The notes under the pieces were generated by a model, which saw only the letters and a program-made list of their open reading frames with translations, was not told the origin of the DNA and did not search any database. A program made the position numbers and the translations under genes. Shown here piece after piece: positions 45,242 through 57,122 of a stretch of DNA of 64,000 nucleotides. Within the stretch, counting starts at the first letter, position 1, and each line of letters opens with the position of its first letter. The stretch spans positions 200,360,537 to 200,424,536 of the forward strand of contig CM077672.1 of assembly GCA_039707655.1 (NCBI GenBank), written 5' to 3'. The stretch is from Elymus sibiricus. Its lineage: Eukaryota > Streptophyta > Magnoliopsida > Poales > Poaceae.

Positions 45242-45867
45242 ACGTTGTTGCCAACATAGTGGACAAGCTGTTCTCTGACAAGCCTTGTATCGTGCTCGCA
45301 CTAACTCACTGGTCCTTAGTACTCGAAACCTGGCTCTCCTGCACATCCTTGTATCCGAAATTGTCCTTTGTATTTGTCTTCGTATGAGATTCCGCAAGCC
45401 ATTTTCCTTACGGTGTTCTATTCCGATATCAGATGCAATATTTGTTCTCGTTGCTCTGAAACCCCCTTTCACACTCTGTTTCAGGCATCGAATGATTGCC
45501 TATCTGCTTGAAACTTCTCATGCCTTCCTTTATTTCTCTTGATGTATTTCCCGAGTTTCAAATCGAGAGATACCCTTGATCCCTGATCCCTGAGATAATC
45601 ATCGGATACCCAAACTTGTGGAGATCCATTCTTAAAGAGTTTTCCCCCTTATCTCTCCCGTACGACAATGACATTCTTGAAGGAAGGACGACAACTTTAT
45701 CGCGAAGCAATGATGTGGAGTAATGAAGACATCTAACAGATGGGCCAACAACTTCGGGAAGTGCAACCAAGACCGACAAGACTCGTTAGAATTTCGTAAC
45801 CAGACACTTGTCCCCCTTACTCTACCTCTTAAATCTCGGGACGAGATTTCTTTTAGTGGAGGAGATT
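45242..45867 (+). other. B interior, right remnant with the end of pol and polypurine tract
   Basis: The last ~80 bp read like the C-terminal tail of a chromovirus pol (AATCTCGGGACGAGATTTCT) and run directly into the purine tract AGTGGAGGAGATT (45855-45867) and the 3' LTR, the usual arrangement in this group. The rest is frameshifted. Confidence 0.55.
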
Positions 45868-46671
45868 TGTAACACCCCCAATGGTTAGCTACAGTAATCC
45901 CACATGATCAATGCCATGTCATCATGATTATTATAATTAAAATGCAATTAAAGAAATAATCCAACTTCAAATCAAATTTAAAATGTAAGTCAAACAAAAA
46001 CATCTTCAAATAATTAAACAAAATAGTTCATGTTATTGCAAATAATCCCAAAGCAATTATAAAAATAAAACCAACATTATTTGAAATTCCCAAAATGCCC
46101 CTAGAAATTAAAACAGTGGTCCAGCAGCATTATATTAAGCCATTTCAATTTAAGTAAATAGTTACACTACTCACAATAAATTGAGACTTCTTGTGCTAGC
46201 TCAAAATGTTGCCTAATATTTGTGTGTCCAATTTCATAGCCAACTAAATTCATTTAGTATTAAAAAGAAATGCAAAACAGAGGCTAGAAAACAAAACAGA
46301 AAAGAATAAAGGAAAAGAAAGAAAAATCACTGGTGGACTGGGCTTTCTCCCACCTCGCGTCGCGCTGGAGACAGTGCGCTCGCCATGGCCGCCCACGCGC
46401 CGATGCGGCACCCGTCGAACATCTAGCGAGTCCCTGCGGCGGATAAGAAGCTCCCCGACGCCTCTGACCAACCCTAGTCCTCCCATTTGTTCCCCTCGTC
46501 TCGCCCCCTTCGGTTTAGCCATCGCCCCTGAACACCATCGCCGTGCCATCGTCGTTCGCACGCACCGGAGCCTTCCTTGGCGCCAGAAGATGTCCAGGAC
46601 GTTCCCGATCGTCGCCCTCAACCTCTCCTATGAAGATCCCGTGCCGAGATGCTTCGAGACGACGCAACCAT
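45868..46671 (+). repeat. 3' LTR of B, first segment
   Basis: Matches 19627 onward, with about 47 bp missing after TGGACTGGGCTT. Interrupted at 46672 by H and continues at 54648. Confidence 0.9.
46667..46671 (+). repeat. Left target-site duplication of H
   Basis: ACCAT; the partner at 54648-54652 is ACCGT, and the uninterrupted 5' LTR of B reads ACCGT here. Confidence 0.8.
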
Positions 46672-47284
46672 TGACGAGGAAATGTATTGGGCGTAGGGTA
46701 ACAGGCCTGACCTAAAGACCCTACCCATGGACACCGTACACTTTGTACTGGGCCCCTGGGCCAGATCGCCGTTCAGATGTACCGCAACTTGAAAGTCACT
46801 CGGACGGCAACAACCACTCGGAGCATAGCACTCCACTCGACGAACTCATTCCACTCGGAGTACCTGATTTCACTCGGACATACGAAGACCAATAATCAGC
46901 ATGGCGGTTTCGTAGTGGGCAGATATTATGGCATTGATGGTCCACCTTGTAACATAAGAGGTGAGGGGGTGGCGCCCTCTATATAAGCCACTCCCCACCA
47001 CTAGACTTGGGGCAGGCCCTAGCTTCTTCTCCCATGGCTCTCTCACCATTAGTCTCTGGACTTAGCTCAGGCAAGGAGATCCGTTCTCCCCTCTCTCACA
47101 CAGTGTAATCTCCGGATTCATACTCAGATAAAACAAAGCCTCTTCGGAGCACGAGACGTAGGGCTGTTATCTCCACCGCGAGAGGCCCGAACTCGCTAAA
47201 ATCACTCGTGTCACCCGTTTGCATCTCGATAGATCATGCTCCTTTACCCTACTCCTCTCTATTGTTGGAATCGTTCCCACGACA
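46672..47284 (+). repeat. 5' LTR of H
   Basis: 613 bp, TGACGAGG...CCCACGACA. The promoter part (46795-46880) has repeated CACTCGG motifs; the TATA box is TATATAA at 46980-46986. Confidence 0.9.
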
Positions 47285-47286
47285 GT

Positions 47287-47304
47287 TGGCGCCCACCGTG
47301 GGGC
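47287..47304 (+). promoter_or_regulatory. Primer-binding site of H (Lys tRNA type)
   Basis: TGGCGCCCACCGTGGGGC, two bases after the LTR; one base from the sequence expected for plant tRNA-Lys, from memory of that tRNA. Confidence 0.75.
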
Positions 47305-47530
47305 ATGGCGTCTATCGAACCATGATGCGGACGGTTTGTATCCATTCTTACATCTATTCCCTATTTTACTTGTGATGCCTCTCGCCTTTGCCAAGAACAG
47401 GGTCGTCTTCGGGCCCGTATGCGAACGTCGTTGCCGCTCTTCCACGCATGGTCGCCGCATGTGCGGACGAAGGGGCGAAGAGATCAGCCCGGTCCGACTC
47501 CCGGAGCGGTGAAATGCTCTGCCGCACTCG

Positions 47531-47697
47531 TCGGCCCAGCGCCGTGCACGCTTGCCGCCCCACGACGTGCTCGCCGGCCCCGCGCCGTGCTCGCCCGCCC
47601 CGCGACACACTCGCTGGCCTAGCGCCGCGTTCGCCGGCCCAGCGCTGCGCTCGCTGGCCCCGTGCCACGCTTGCCGCCCCGTGACGCGCTCGCCGGC
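47531..47697 (+). repeat. H array 1: ~20-bp GC-rich repeats
   Basis: About eight degenerate units of the type CGCCGTGCTCGCCGGCCCCG. Confidence 0.65.
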
Positions 47698-47829
47698 CTT
47701 CACTTACATCGCCAACAGCACACGCTACCCGGCCACCTGCGTCTCCTTCATCTGCGTCATCTACATCGAAGGGTACGTAGCCCACTATCCCGAGCGCATA
47801 ACGAGCGCCTCATAATCCTTCCTTAATTT

Positions 47830-47935
47830 AATCGCCTAATTAAGTGGTTAATTACCGCAGCTCATTAAGCGGTTAATTACTGCAACTCATTAAGCGCCTC
47901 ATTAAGCAATTAATTACTGCAGCCAAAACTTCCGC
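47830..47935 (+). repeat. H array 2: ~30-bp AT-rich repeats
   Basis: Three to four copies around CTCATTAAGCGGTTAATTAC, with TTAATTA palindromes. Confidence 0.6.
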
Positions 47936-48264
47936 TGCTCCTACGCCAGTTAATTGTGCATGCATGCATAACCATCACTGGTCTTTAATCCTTGCAAAAT
48001 AGCATCCGTGCAGGGACACTTTAGTCCAGCAAAAAATATTCATGGCTATACTTGCTACTAACCTGCAGGGTCACTCGTCCCGTCATGGTCCCCGGACAGC
48101 AGTTCACTCGGACGGACGTTTCGTTCGAGCGACTAACACGATGACATGGAGATAAGTTTTTTATATTCGTATAACTAAACGTCCATGTTTATTCGGATAA
48201 AGTTCGCACTCGAACTACTGATATGCAGGTTAACTCAGATGAAATTTGCATCTAGACGACTAAC

Positions 48265-49885
48265 GTGAAGTGACTCGGTGGCCCCGCGTGTCGCCACTCG
48301 GTTGGACACGTCCTCACCACTCGGCAGCCCCACGCGTCGCCACTCGGTTGGACACGTCCTCACCACTCGGCCGTCCTGCGCGTCGCCACTTGGTTGGACA
48401 CATCCACACCACTCGGCCGCCCCGCGCGCCATCGCTCAGCTGTACGCGTCTTCATAATGCAGCCGCCCGCGCACCATCGCTCAGCTGGACGCGTCTTCAT
48501 CACTCGGCCGCCCTGCGCGCCATCGCTCAGCTATACGTGTCTTCATCACGCGGCCGCCCCGCGCACCGTCGCTCAGCTGGACGCGTCTTCATCACTCGGC
48601 CACCCCGCGCGCCGTCGCTCAGCTATACGCGTCCTCAACACTCGGCCGCACCGCGCGGCGTTGCTCAGCTGTACGCGTCTTCATCACTCAGCCGCCCCGC
48701 GCGCCGTCGCTCAGCTGGACGCGTCCTCACCACTCGGCCGTCCTGCGCGTCGCTACTCGGTGAGACACATCTTCACCACTCAGTCACCCTGCCCGTCGCC
48801 ACTCCGTTGGAACGTCTCCACCACTCGGCCGCCCCGCGCGTCGCCGCTCGGTCGGGCACGTCTCCACCTCTCGGCCGCCCCGCGCGTCGCCACTCCGTTG
48901 GAACGTCTCCACCACTCAGCCGCCCCGCGCATCGCCGCTCAGTCGGGCACGTCTCTACCACTCAGCCGCCCCGCGCGTCGCCACCCGGTTGGACACGTCC
49001 TCATCACTCGGCCGCCCCGCACGCCGTTGCTCAGCTGTACGCGTCTTCATCACTCGGTCGCCCTGCGCGTCGCCACTGAGTTGGACACGTTCGGGCACTC
49101 AACCGCCCCGCGCGTCGCCACCCGGTTGGACACGTCCTCATCACTCGGCCGCCCCACGCTCCGTTGCTCAGCTGTACGCGTCTTCATCACTCGGTTGCCC
49201 TGCGCGTCGGCACTCAGCTGGACACGTTCAGGCACTCGGCCGCCCCACACGTCGCCATTCGGCTGGGCATGTCTTCATCAACCTCAACACTCGGCCGCCC
49301 CGCGCGCCGTTGCTCAGCTATACGTGTCTTCAACACTCGGCCGCCCCGCGCACCGTTGCTCAGCTGTACGCGTCTTCATCACTCAGCCACCCCGCGCGCC
49401 GTCGCTCAGCTGGACGTGTCCTCACCACTCGGCCGCCCGGCGCGCCCTCGCTCAGCTATACGTATCTTCATCACTTGGCCGCCCCGCGCGTCGCCACTCG
49501 GGTGGACATGTCTTCACCACACGGCTGCCCCGCGCATTGCCACTCGGTTGGATAGGTCTTCACCACTTGGCCACCCTGCGCATCACCATTCGGCTGAACA
49601 CGTCTTCACCACTCGGCCGCCCCGCGCGTCGCCACTCGGTGAGACACCTCTTCACCACTCGGCCGCCCCGCGCGTCGCCACTCGGTGAGACACAACTTCA
49701 CCACTCGGCCGCCCTGCGCGTCGTCACTCGGTGAGATACAACTTCACCACTCGGCCGCCCCACGCATCGTCACTCGGTGAGATACATCTTCACCACTCGG
49801 CCGCCTCGCGCGTCGCCATTCGGTGAGACACATCTACATCACTCGGCCATCCCGTGAGCCGCCACTCAGTTGGGCGCGTCTTCAT
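48265..49885 (+). repeat. H array 3: 46-bp repeats, ~35 copies
   Basis: Monomer 46 bp beginning CCACTCGGCCGCCCCGCGCG. Two kinds alternate: one with GTCGCCACTCGGTTGGACAC, the other with CGCTCAGCTGTACGCG. Around 49024-49162 they form a 138-bp higher-order unit (three monomers). All three forward frames are almost free of stops, which explains the long ORFs here. Confidence 0.9.
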
Positions 49886-50804
49886 CAACACGCCCACTCG
49901 GGCGCTCGTGCGCCATCAGACAGCTAAGTCATTCTTCACACACTGGATTCTATTAAATAGCTATTTTCGTGTTCCCGAGCGTCCTGTAATCCACACTTGA
50001 CGTTCACTCGGAGGACAGGCCGCCGAGTGTACCTCTACACTCGGTTGTTTATTTTCATGTCGGAACACTGTGCTTCCGCCTCATTTAGGTCCAATACTCC
50101 AACGAGTTCAGTCGGATCCTTCACTTCGACAAATTCGATCAGATCCTTCGCTCTTTTAGACTCTTGCTGGTTCCGAACCAGCAAGCCCCTTGCACACCCA
50201 GCGGGTGTCTATGGGTTTTATTTACACAAATCATTTCAGCACACATCAAATTACTTCGAGAAATTTTTACGTTGGCTTGTGCTATTTTTCATACACAGGT
50301 TACACGATCACTCGGCGGCTCTGTGCACCAACTTCATTGCTACTCGGACTCGGTCACCACACCGATCCTAACGAAGTGCAACACCGACCTCGTCGCTCTG
50401 TTGACTTCGGACACATCCGGCCGACCCCTCCATGGAGTCCTCTTCATCGTGTCAACGACATAGACCTCGTCGTCACGTTGGGCATGAGACAGATAAGTCC
50501 CTTTTATAATTAAACTGCATACTTCATTCCATTGCGAGTTTGCCTCTTTCGAGCATCACTCGGGAGCTGCTCCTCACCTTTACCCGAGTCCGACTCGATG
50601 AATTACAATTTACCCATTCAATACTATATTTCTCGTATTCAGACAGGTCCGCCGTCGGAGCCTATAGTGCGCTCGGGGGCTACGCCGCACTCGGGGGCTG
50701 CAACTCATTCGGAATCACACTTTCCTGAGTGGTCTAGTACTTCACCGCCAGTCGGATCCTTCACTTCAACGAGTGCAGTCGGATCCTCCACTTCGACAAG
50801 TCAT
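49886..50804 (+). other. H interior between arrays 3 and 4
   Basis: Mostly unique, with dispersed copies of a ~45-bp sentence (AGTCGGATCCTTCACTTC, then an ACGA and GTGCAGTCGGATCC part) near 50107, 50752 and 51176, and TCGGGGGCTA sequences at 50673 and 50691. Confidence 0.6.
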
Positions 50805-51160
50805 GATCACTCGGATGCCCCGCGCGTCGCCATCGGTCGGACACGTCCTCACCACTCGGCCGCCCTGCGCGTCGCCACCCGGTTGGACACGTCCTCACCA
50901 CTCGGCCGCCCCGCGCGTCGCCATCGGTCGGACACGTCCTCACCACTCGGCCGCCCCGTGCGTCTCCACTCGGTTGGGCACATCTTCATCAACTTGACCG
51001 ACTCGGCCGCCCCGCACGTCGCCACTCGGATGGACGCGTCTTCACCACTCGGCCGCCCCGTACGTCACCGCTCGGTTGGGAACGTCTACATCAACTTGCC
51101 CACTCGGCCATCCTACGTGTCGCCACTCGGTTGGGCATGTCTTCACCACTCAGCCGCTCG
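50805..51160 (+). repeat. H array 4: second block of the 46-bp repeat
   Basis: About eight copies of the same monomer as array 3, slightly less regular. Confidence 0.8.
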
Positions 51161-51654
51161 CGCGCCGTGAGACAGTCGGATCCTTCACTTCAACGAGTGC
51201 AATCGGATCCGCCAGTTCGACAAGTTACATGATCACTCAAACGCTCTGTGCGCCGTCTTCGTCGCTACTCAGGCTCAGTCGCCGTGCCGGTATTGTTGCA
51301 CCGTAACCGCGCTACACCGACCTCATCGCTACATCAGCTTCGAGAGCATCTAACTGACTCCTCCGAGGACCGTTTTTTGCCGTGTCATGGCTTCAACGAC
51401 TTCGACCACATCCCCAACGCGGAAACAACTAAGTTACTCATATGATCAAACGTCATATCGCACTCTGTAGCGAGCTTATCTCTTTCGAGCATCACTCGGG
51501 GGCTACGCCACAGCCGAGGGCTATGCCACCCTCAGGGGTTTACGCCCCATTTGATTAACCTGTTGATCATGTCAGGAATATTTTTCTGAACATACTTGCT
51601 CGGTCGGCTGAAGATCTATATGAGTACCAGCTTCCACTCGGATGATCGCCCAAA

Positions 51655-52310
51655 TCACTACCTGGAGTAATCTTCAGGACTACAAAAGGGTGAAACCGGC
51701 GCCCCTCTACGGATACACTTGGCCCTTCTTCTGGGATCCAAGGCGTCTATTTCACAAACTTGGACTCGGAAATGGCCTGTGATGGTGTTCCCCCGAGATG
51801 ATGAGTGGCTTCTCTCCGGAGAGTCAGTCCACGCGCTAGCCTCGCCACTCGGGTTTTCATGGCACGTCCACATCGGACCACTAGTCTATCTCCTCCGGGA
51901 GACATATGAGTGCCACCAAGTTTTTCCTCGCAGACAACATACCCCGATCAGTCGGGAAGCACCCAGTCCACTCGGACAAACACCTGAATCATTACCTGGA
52001 GTCATCTTCAGGACTGCAAAAGGGTGAAACCGGCGCTCCTCTACGGATACACTTGGCCCTTCTTCTAGGCTCCAAGGCATCAGTTTCACAAACTTGGACT
52101 TGGAGATGGCCTGTGCTGGTGTTCCCCCGAGAAGATGAGTGGCTTCTCTTCGGAGAGTCAGTCCACGCGCTAGCCTCGCCACTCGGGTTGACATGGCACG
52201 TCCACATCGGACCACTAGTCTATCTCCCCCGGGAGACATACGAGTGCCACCAAGTTTTTCCTCGCAGTCAACATACCCCGATCAGTTGGGAAGCACCTAG
52301 TCTAGAATCC
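51655..52310 (+). repeat. H array 5: 334-bp tandem duplication
   Basis: Two head-to-tail copies, the first at about 51655-51988 and the second at about 51989-52310 (the CTTCAGGAC landmark is at 51672 and 52006). They are about 90% or more identical by eye. Confidence 0.85.
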
Positions 52311-52639
52311 GTTGAAGTTTTGTTCAAATCGTAGTTGACTATAGCTTGACGACAGGCGCCGAGTGCCCCCGCAGTGCTCGGGCCAAATAAAGTTTTTAGT
52401 AAACTCGTTCTACAAAACCTGAACCGATTCGGGGGCTAAACCTATGGGCGCGCTGGCAATCGGCATGTTCCTCACTCAGCTTTCTACTTCTTCATAAAAT
52501 ATGCTCAATACCTAACGCTCACTCTTCGTCTCCAACCCGGTCCTAACCCGATCGTCTGGTTGGCAAGAGCAAAAGCTAACGGTCAATGTAAGAAGTGCTA
52601 CTAGAACGATTACTCCCTGGAGTGTCCAGCTTTTTTCTA

Positions 52640-53135
52640 CAGTCGGCAGTTTCAAGGCCAAATTCATTCATCGTGCCGAATGCATGAAGATTCACCTGCT
52701 TGACCCAGTTCCAGGCTGAATTTATTTACCGTGCCGAGTGCACAAAGATCAGTCCGACTGATTCAGCTCCAGGCTGAACTTATTTACCGTGCCAAGTGCA
52801 TGAAGATTTGCTTGACTGACCCAGTTCCAGGCTAAATTTATTTACTATGCCGAGTGGATGAAGATCCATCTATCGACTCAATTTCAGACTAAAAGTTATT
52901 TACCGTGCCGAGTGCACAAGATTCACCAGATTGACCCAGTTATAGGCTGAACTTATTTACTATGCCAAGCGCAGGAAGATCCATCAGATTGACTCAGCTC
53001 CAGATTGCAGTTATTTACCATGCCGAGCCCACGAAGATCCATTCCGAATGCATGAAGACCCGCCACAGTTCTAGGCTGAAGTCAATTACCATGCCGAGCG
53101 CACGAGGGTTCACCTGTTTAATTCAGTTCCAGACC
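52640..53135 (+). repeat. H array 6: ~58-bp repeats, ~8 copies
   Basis: Units of the type TTCCAGGCTGAATTTATTTA followed by CCGTGCCGAGTGCA and GAAGAT, diverged from each other. Confidence 0.8.
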
Positions 53136-54017
53136 AAAAGACTTAAACCCTCTGCCAGACTCATCTAGTCCGACAGAGGCTCGGGGACTACACCCAGTGG
53201 GTGCACTCAGCGTGCCCCCACTGGAAGAGAAACCAAAAAGAAACATTCTGCTCGGTCAAGTCCAGCAACAACATTCGAGTACAACAAATCTTACAGACTC
53301 CAACCGACTACCAGCAATCAGTCAGAGTCTCGGGGGCTACACCCTATGGGTGCGCTGATCGCGCACCCATAGAACAAAATTCCGAGTATCTTCACTCAAG
53401 CAAACGTTCCGTGCCCAAGCGTGAAGAAATTTCGAGTAATTAGTTACTCGATACAGGACCGGCTCCAAATCACTCAAAAATATTTGCTATAAGGTGAGTT
53501 TAACGCTCCTCCGCGGACCCGTTTGAGCCTTCTTCTAGGACTCAAAGCATGAAACTCATAAGTTTGGATCTAGAGCCGACTTGTATTGACGTTCCTCCGG
53601 GATTAGAATGGCATCTCTCCGAGAGAGCAGTCCATGCGTCAATCTTGTTGCCCAGATTTAATGACTCTTCCATACTCAGATCACGAGTCAGCCTCTTCAG
53701 AGAGATGAACGACCGTCACCAAGTTTCTCCACACGGTCTCCGTCGATCTACGCACGCACGTCTCTGATTTCGAATCCCGCAAAATCCAGGATCCAGCAAT
53801 TCGATTGCTTGACCTTTAAAACCCTTCCAAAAACGCTCAGGTCTGGTCCGCCACCCGACGCGCGAAGGGCTCATTTCACTCGGACACCATGTAGTCCGGA
53901 ATCCGTCAAGGCAAGACACGGAGATAAGACCGCCGGATGACCAGAGGGAGTTCATGAGTGCCTCCGTAGCACTCGACTCATCTGGGAATTCACCTCGACT
54001 CGAGCCGCTCAACCTCG
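53136..54017 (+). other. H interior, last part
   Basis: No ORF of interest. It holds two polypurine-like copies (53181, 53330) and a copy of the reading-like sentence found in array 5 (GGTCTCCGTCGATC and neighbours), much diverged. Confidence 0.5.
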
Positions 54018-54034
54018 ACCGATTCGGGGGCTAA
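54018..54034 (+). promoter_or_regulatory. Polypurine tract of H
   Basis: ACCGATTCGGGGGCTAA directly before the 3' LTR. An identical 17-mer occurs at 52423-52439 and shorter copies (TCGGGGGCTA) elsewhere in the interior. Confidence 0.75.
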
Positions 54035-54647
54035 TGACGAGGACATGTACTGGGGGTAGGGTAACAGGCCTGACCTAAAGACCCTACCCATGGACACCGT
54101 ACACTTTGTACTGGGCCCCTGGGCCAGATCGCCGTTCAGATGTACCGCAACTTGAAAGTCACTCGGACGGCAACAACCACTCGGAGCATAGCACTCCACT
54201 CGACGAACTCATTCCACTCGGAGTACCTGATTTCACTCGGACATACGAAGACCAATAGTCAGCATGGCGGTTTCATAGTGGGCAGATATTATGGCATTGA
54301 TGGTCCACCTTGTAACATAAGAGGTGAGGGGGTGGCGCACTCTATATAAGCTACTCCCTACCACTAGACTTGGGGCAGGCCCTGGCTTCTTCTCCCATGG
54401 CTCTCTCACCATTAGTCTCAGGACTTAGCTCAGGCATGGAGATCCGTTCTCCCCTCTCTCACACATTGTAATCTCCGGATTCATACTCGGATAAAACAAA
54501 GCCTCTCCGGAGCACGAGACGTAGGGCTGTTATCTCCACCGCGAGAGGCCCGAACTCGCTAAAATCACTCGTGTCACCCGTTTGCATCTCGATAGATCAT
54601 GCTCCTTTACCCTACTCCTCTCTATTGTTGGAATCGTTCCCATGACA
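54035..54647 (+). repeat. 3' LTR of H
   Basis: 613 bp, same length as the 5' LTR; TATA box at 54343-54349. Confidence 0.9.
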
Positions 54648-55652
54648 ACCGTTCCCTTCTTCAACCTCGGATCGGCCGTACGCCTCCGTCGATTGCGCCG
54701 TCGTCGCTGCTCCTCGTGCCTCCCCAAGCCTCCTCTGCTTTCACTATGAGCGCCCCCTCGCAATCCCTCTCTCTCTCGCGCGCGTTTTGGTGTCGTTGAC
54801 GCCGTAGCTGAGCTCACGTGCTACGGCCGCCGTCAGGCTCGACTGTAGCCGCCGCCTCGGTCGTCCCCCGTCTCCACCTAGTGCACCAATGGGTGCAGTG
54901 CTTCGTGCACGTGCCATTTGCCGTTGCCGCCGCCCCGTTTGGTCACCGGAGAGCCTTTCCGGTGACCCACCACCGCATCGGGCCTCGCCGCCGACGTCTG
55001 TCTGCGCGCGGGCGTTTTAAACGCCGGTGGGTGGTCACGTGTCGCCCCCAGGCACTAACCCCAGCTACTAACCCCCACTGACACTGGGCCCCGCCCGAGA
55101 TTAATTAGAGCTAATAAAAAATGGTTTAGCTAAATTAACTACTGACATGTGGGGCCCTCGGTTACTATTCCTTCGGATAAGACTTGCACAGTCAGCTGCT
55201 GACTATACCATCGGGACCGACTGGTCATACACTAGGGCTAGCTGAGGCTGTGTATAAAAAGGATTTTTGCACTGTTTTGGATAATTCGGATTTAATATTT
55301 AAATAAATTCAGAAAATGATTAAAACATTGAAAAATCATATAAAATAAACCGTAACTTGGATGAAAATAATTTATATATGAAAAACGATCAGAAAAATAT
55401 GATGAATCCGAATATGCCACCCCCATACCTGCCACGCCCCTCTAACATGATGAACATGGAACTTTTTGCCTGTTTTCGATAAATGAATAGTGCATGACCT
55501 TGATAAAATAATTCCAGATAAATTCCTAAATCATCTAAAATAATTAAAGATGCATTATATCACCCCTGCATATCATTTAGGCATTTCATGCATCCCTGTT
55601 GCATTGTTTGCCATGTATTTATTGTTTCTTCCCCCTCCTTCTCTCCCGTTAG

Positions 55653-55727
55653 ACCCCGAGAATGCCAATGACACTGCTGAGTACAACTACGTCGTCGACG
55701 ACCAGATCCCTTCAGCTGAGCTTCTAG
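55653..55727 (+). other. Exon-like segment in the B 3' LTR (75 nt)
   Basis: Same length, pyrimidine tract, TTAG acceptor and GCAAGC donor as 21484-21558; the frame stays open despite several amino-acid changes (for example D to N). Confidence 0.45.
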
Positions 55728-57051
55728 GCAAGCAAAACCCCCTTGATCATCAGATATCGCCCATTCTTTCTCTCTTATGCTTGCATTAGAATTGCTTCTG
55801 TTGTTGCTCCGATAGCTCCTATTCTGTTGCATAGCCTGTTTTCGTCACCAGCTGTTGATACCTACCTACTGTCCTATGATGCTTAGTTAGCTATGTTGTT
55901 GATCCATCTGTGGCCCTTCACCCTTGTCTGTTTGCCATGCTTGTTATCGGGCCGTGATCACTCTGGGTGATGATCACGGAAATGTTTACATATTGCAATA
56001 CTTTAAACTGTTAAAGTCGGGCCGGCTCCAAGAGTGCCCGCGAGAGAATAATATTAAAGACAGGTCAGCTCCAAGAGCACCCGTGAGTGGTATTGTGGCG
56101 GAACGACAGGGCAGGCGGAGACCACCTAGGAGAGAGGTGGGCCTGGCCCCTAGTCGGGTCCGTGTGTTACCAAGTCGGAGCGACAGGGATCCTTTTCGTC
56201 TCCATGAGTTACTAAACATGCCTAACGGATTTGGGTATTTGATCTGAGTTGGCTACGTGCCTATATGCACTACCACCACGTGGGATAATGGTTTAATGGG
56301 GCCCTCTATGTCGTATGTATCAGCCGAAAGCTCTTAAGACGTCACAGCTCAGAGATGCGGGCTGATCGTTGGGGTGGGCTGGTTACGTCACTTGTGTATA
56401 CAGTGTCGCGCCTGGGCCCCGACCAGCCACGTAACGTGTAGGAGTGCAAAGGGCGATGGCCCAAGACCCCTTCGCACTTAGGATTTAGACCGGTGTGTTG
56501 ACCTCTCTGTTGAGCCTAGGTAGGACTGCGTCGTGTCAATCACCCGAGGCCGGGCATTACCCAGCAAGTGTGTCCGGCCAGATGTAATCGAGCGTGTTGG
56601 GTAACAGTAGTGCACACCTACAGGGAAGTTATCTATTCGAATAGCCGTGTCCACGGTAACAGGACGCTCGGAGTTGTATCCTGATCTGCTACAACTACAA
56701 ATGGATACTATTACAATGATAAACTGTTACTACTGCTCTCGTGATCACTTTCTCGCAGGGTAGTCGAGGAAGGATCTCAGGGCATTACTAAAATATAATT
56801 GCTATTATATGTTACTACACTCTACTCTCTTCTGATGCTGCAAGATTGCTTCAAGATGCTAGTCTTCGTTAGGCTAGGCCTTTTCCCTCTTTGTTCTGGC
56901 ATTTCTGCAGTTTAGTCCAAAGATATAGCCCCATTCCTTTGATACCGATGCATAATTAGTATAGATCTGATGTCAGTCTTGGGAGTACTTTGGATGAGTA
57001 CTCACGGTTGCTTTGCTATCTCTTTTCCCCATACCCGGTTGCTGCGATCAG

Positions 57052-57122
57052 ACGACGGAGCCCAGGAGCAGGAGATCCCCGGAGGCACCTACTACTACGT
57101 TGAGCCCGCCGACCAGGAGTAG
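57052..57122 (+). other. Exon-like terminal segment in the B 3' LTR
   Basis: 71 nt with the same acceptor and stop as 22883-22953; the only coding change seen is I to V. Confidence 0.45.

Larger units (their letters stand above)
46672..54647 (+). mobile_element. Element H: non-coding LTR element made of tandem arrays
   Basis: Two 613-bp LTRs, a Lys-tRNA-type primer-binding site, a polypurine tract and a 5-bp target duplication enclose 6.75 kb with no gag or pol motif in any frame. The interior is a chain of different tandem arrays. It is a LARD-like non-autonomous element. I counted about 15 differences between the LTRs (about 2.4%), so it is a fairly recent insertion. Confidence 0.85.

Noticed and set aside
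47167..47785. ORFs of 139 and 178 codons on the minus strand
   Set aside because: They are the reverse of array 1 and LTR sequence of H.
48270..49734. Overlapping ORFs of 269, 446, 188 and 174 codons
   Set aside because: They are three frames of the same 46-bp tandem array; the length comes from a stop-free monomer, not from a gene.
48265..51160. CRISPR-like array of regularly spaced repeats
   Set aside because: The units are directly adjacent with no unique spacers, and this is plant nuclear DNA inside an LTR element.
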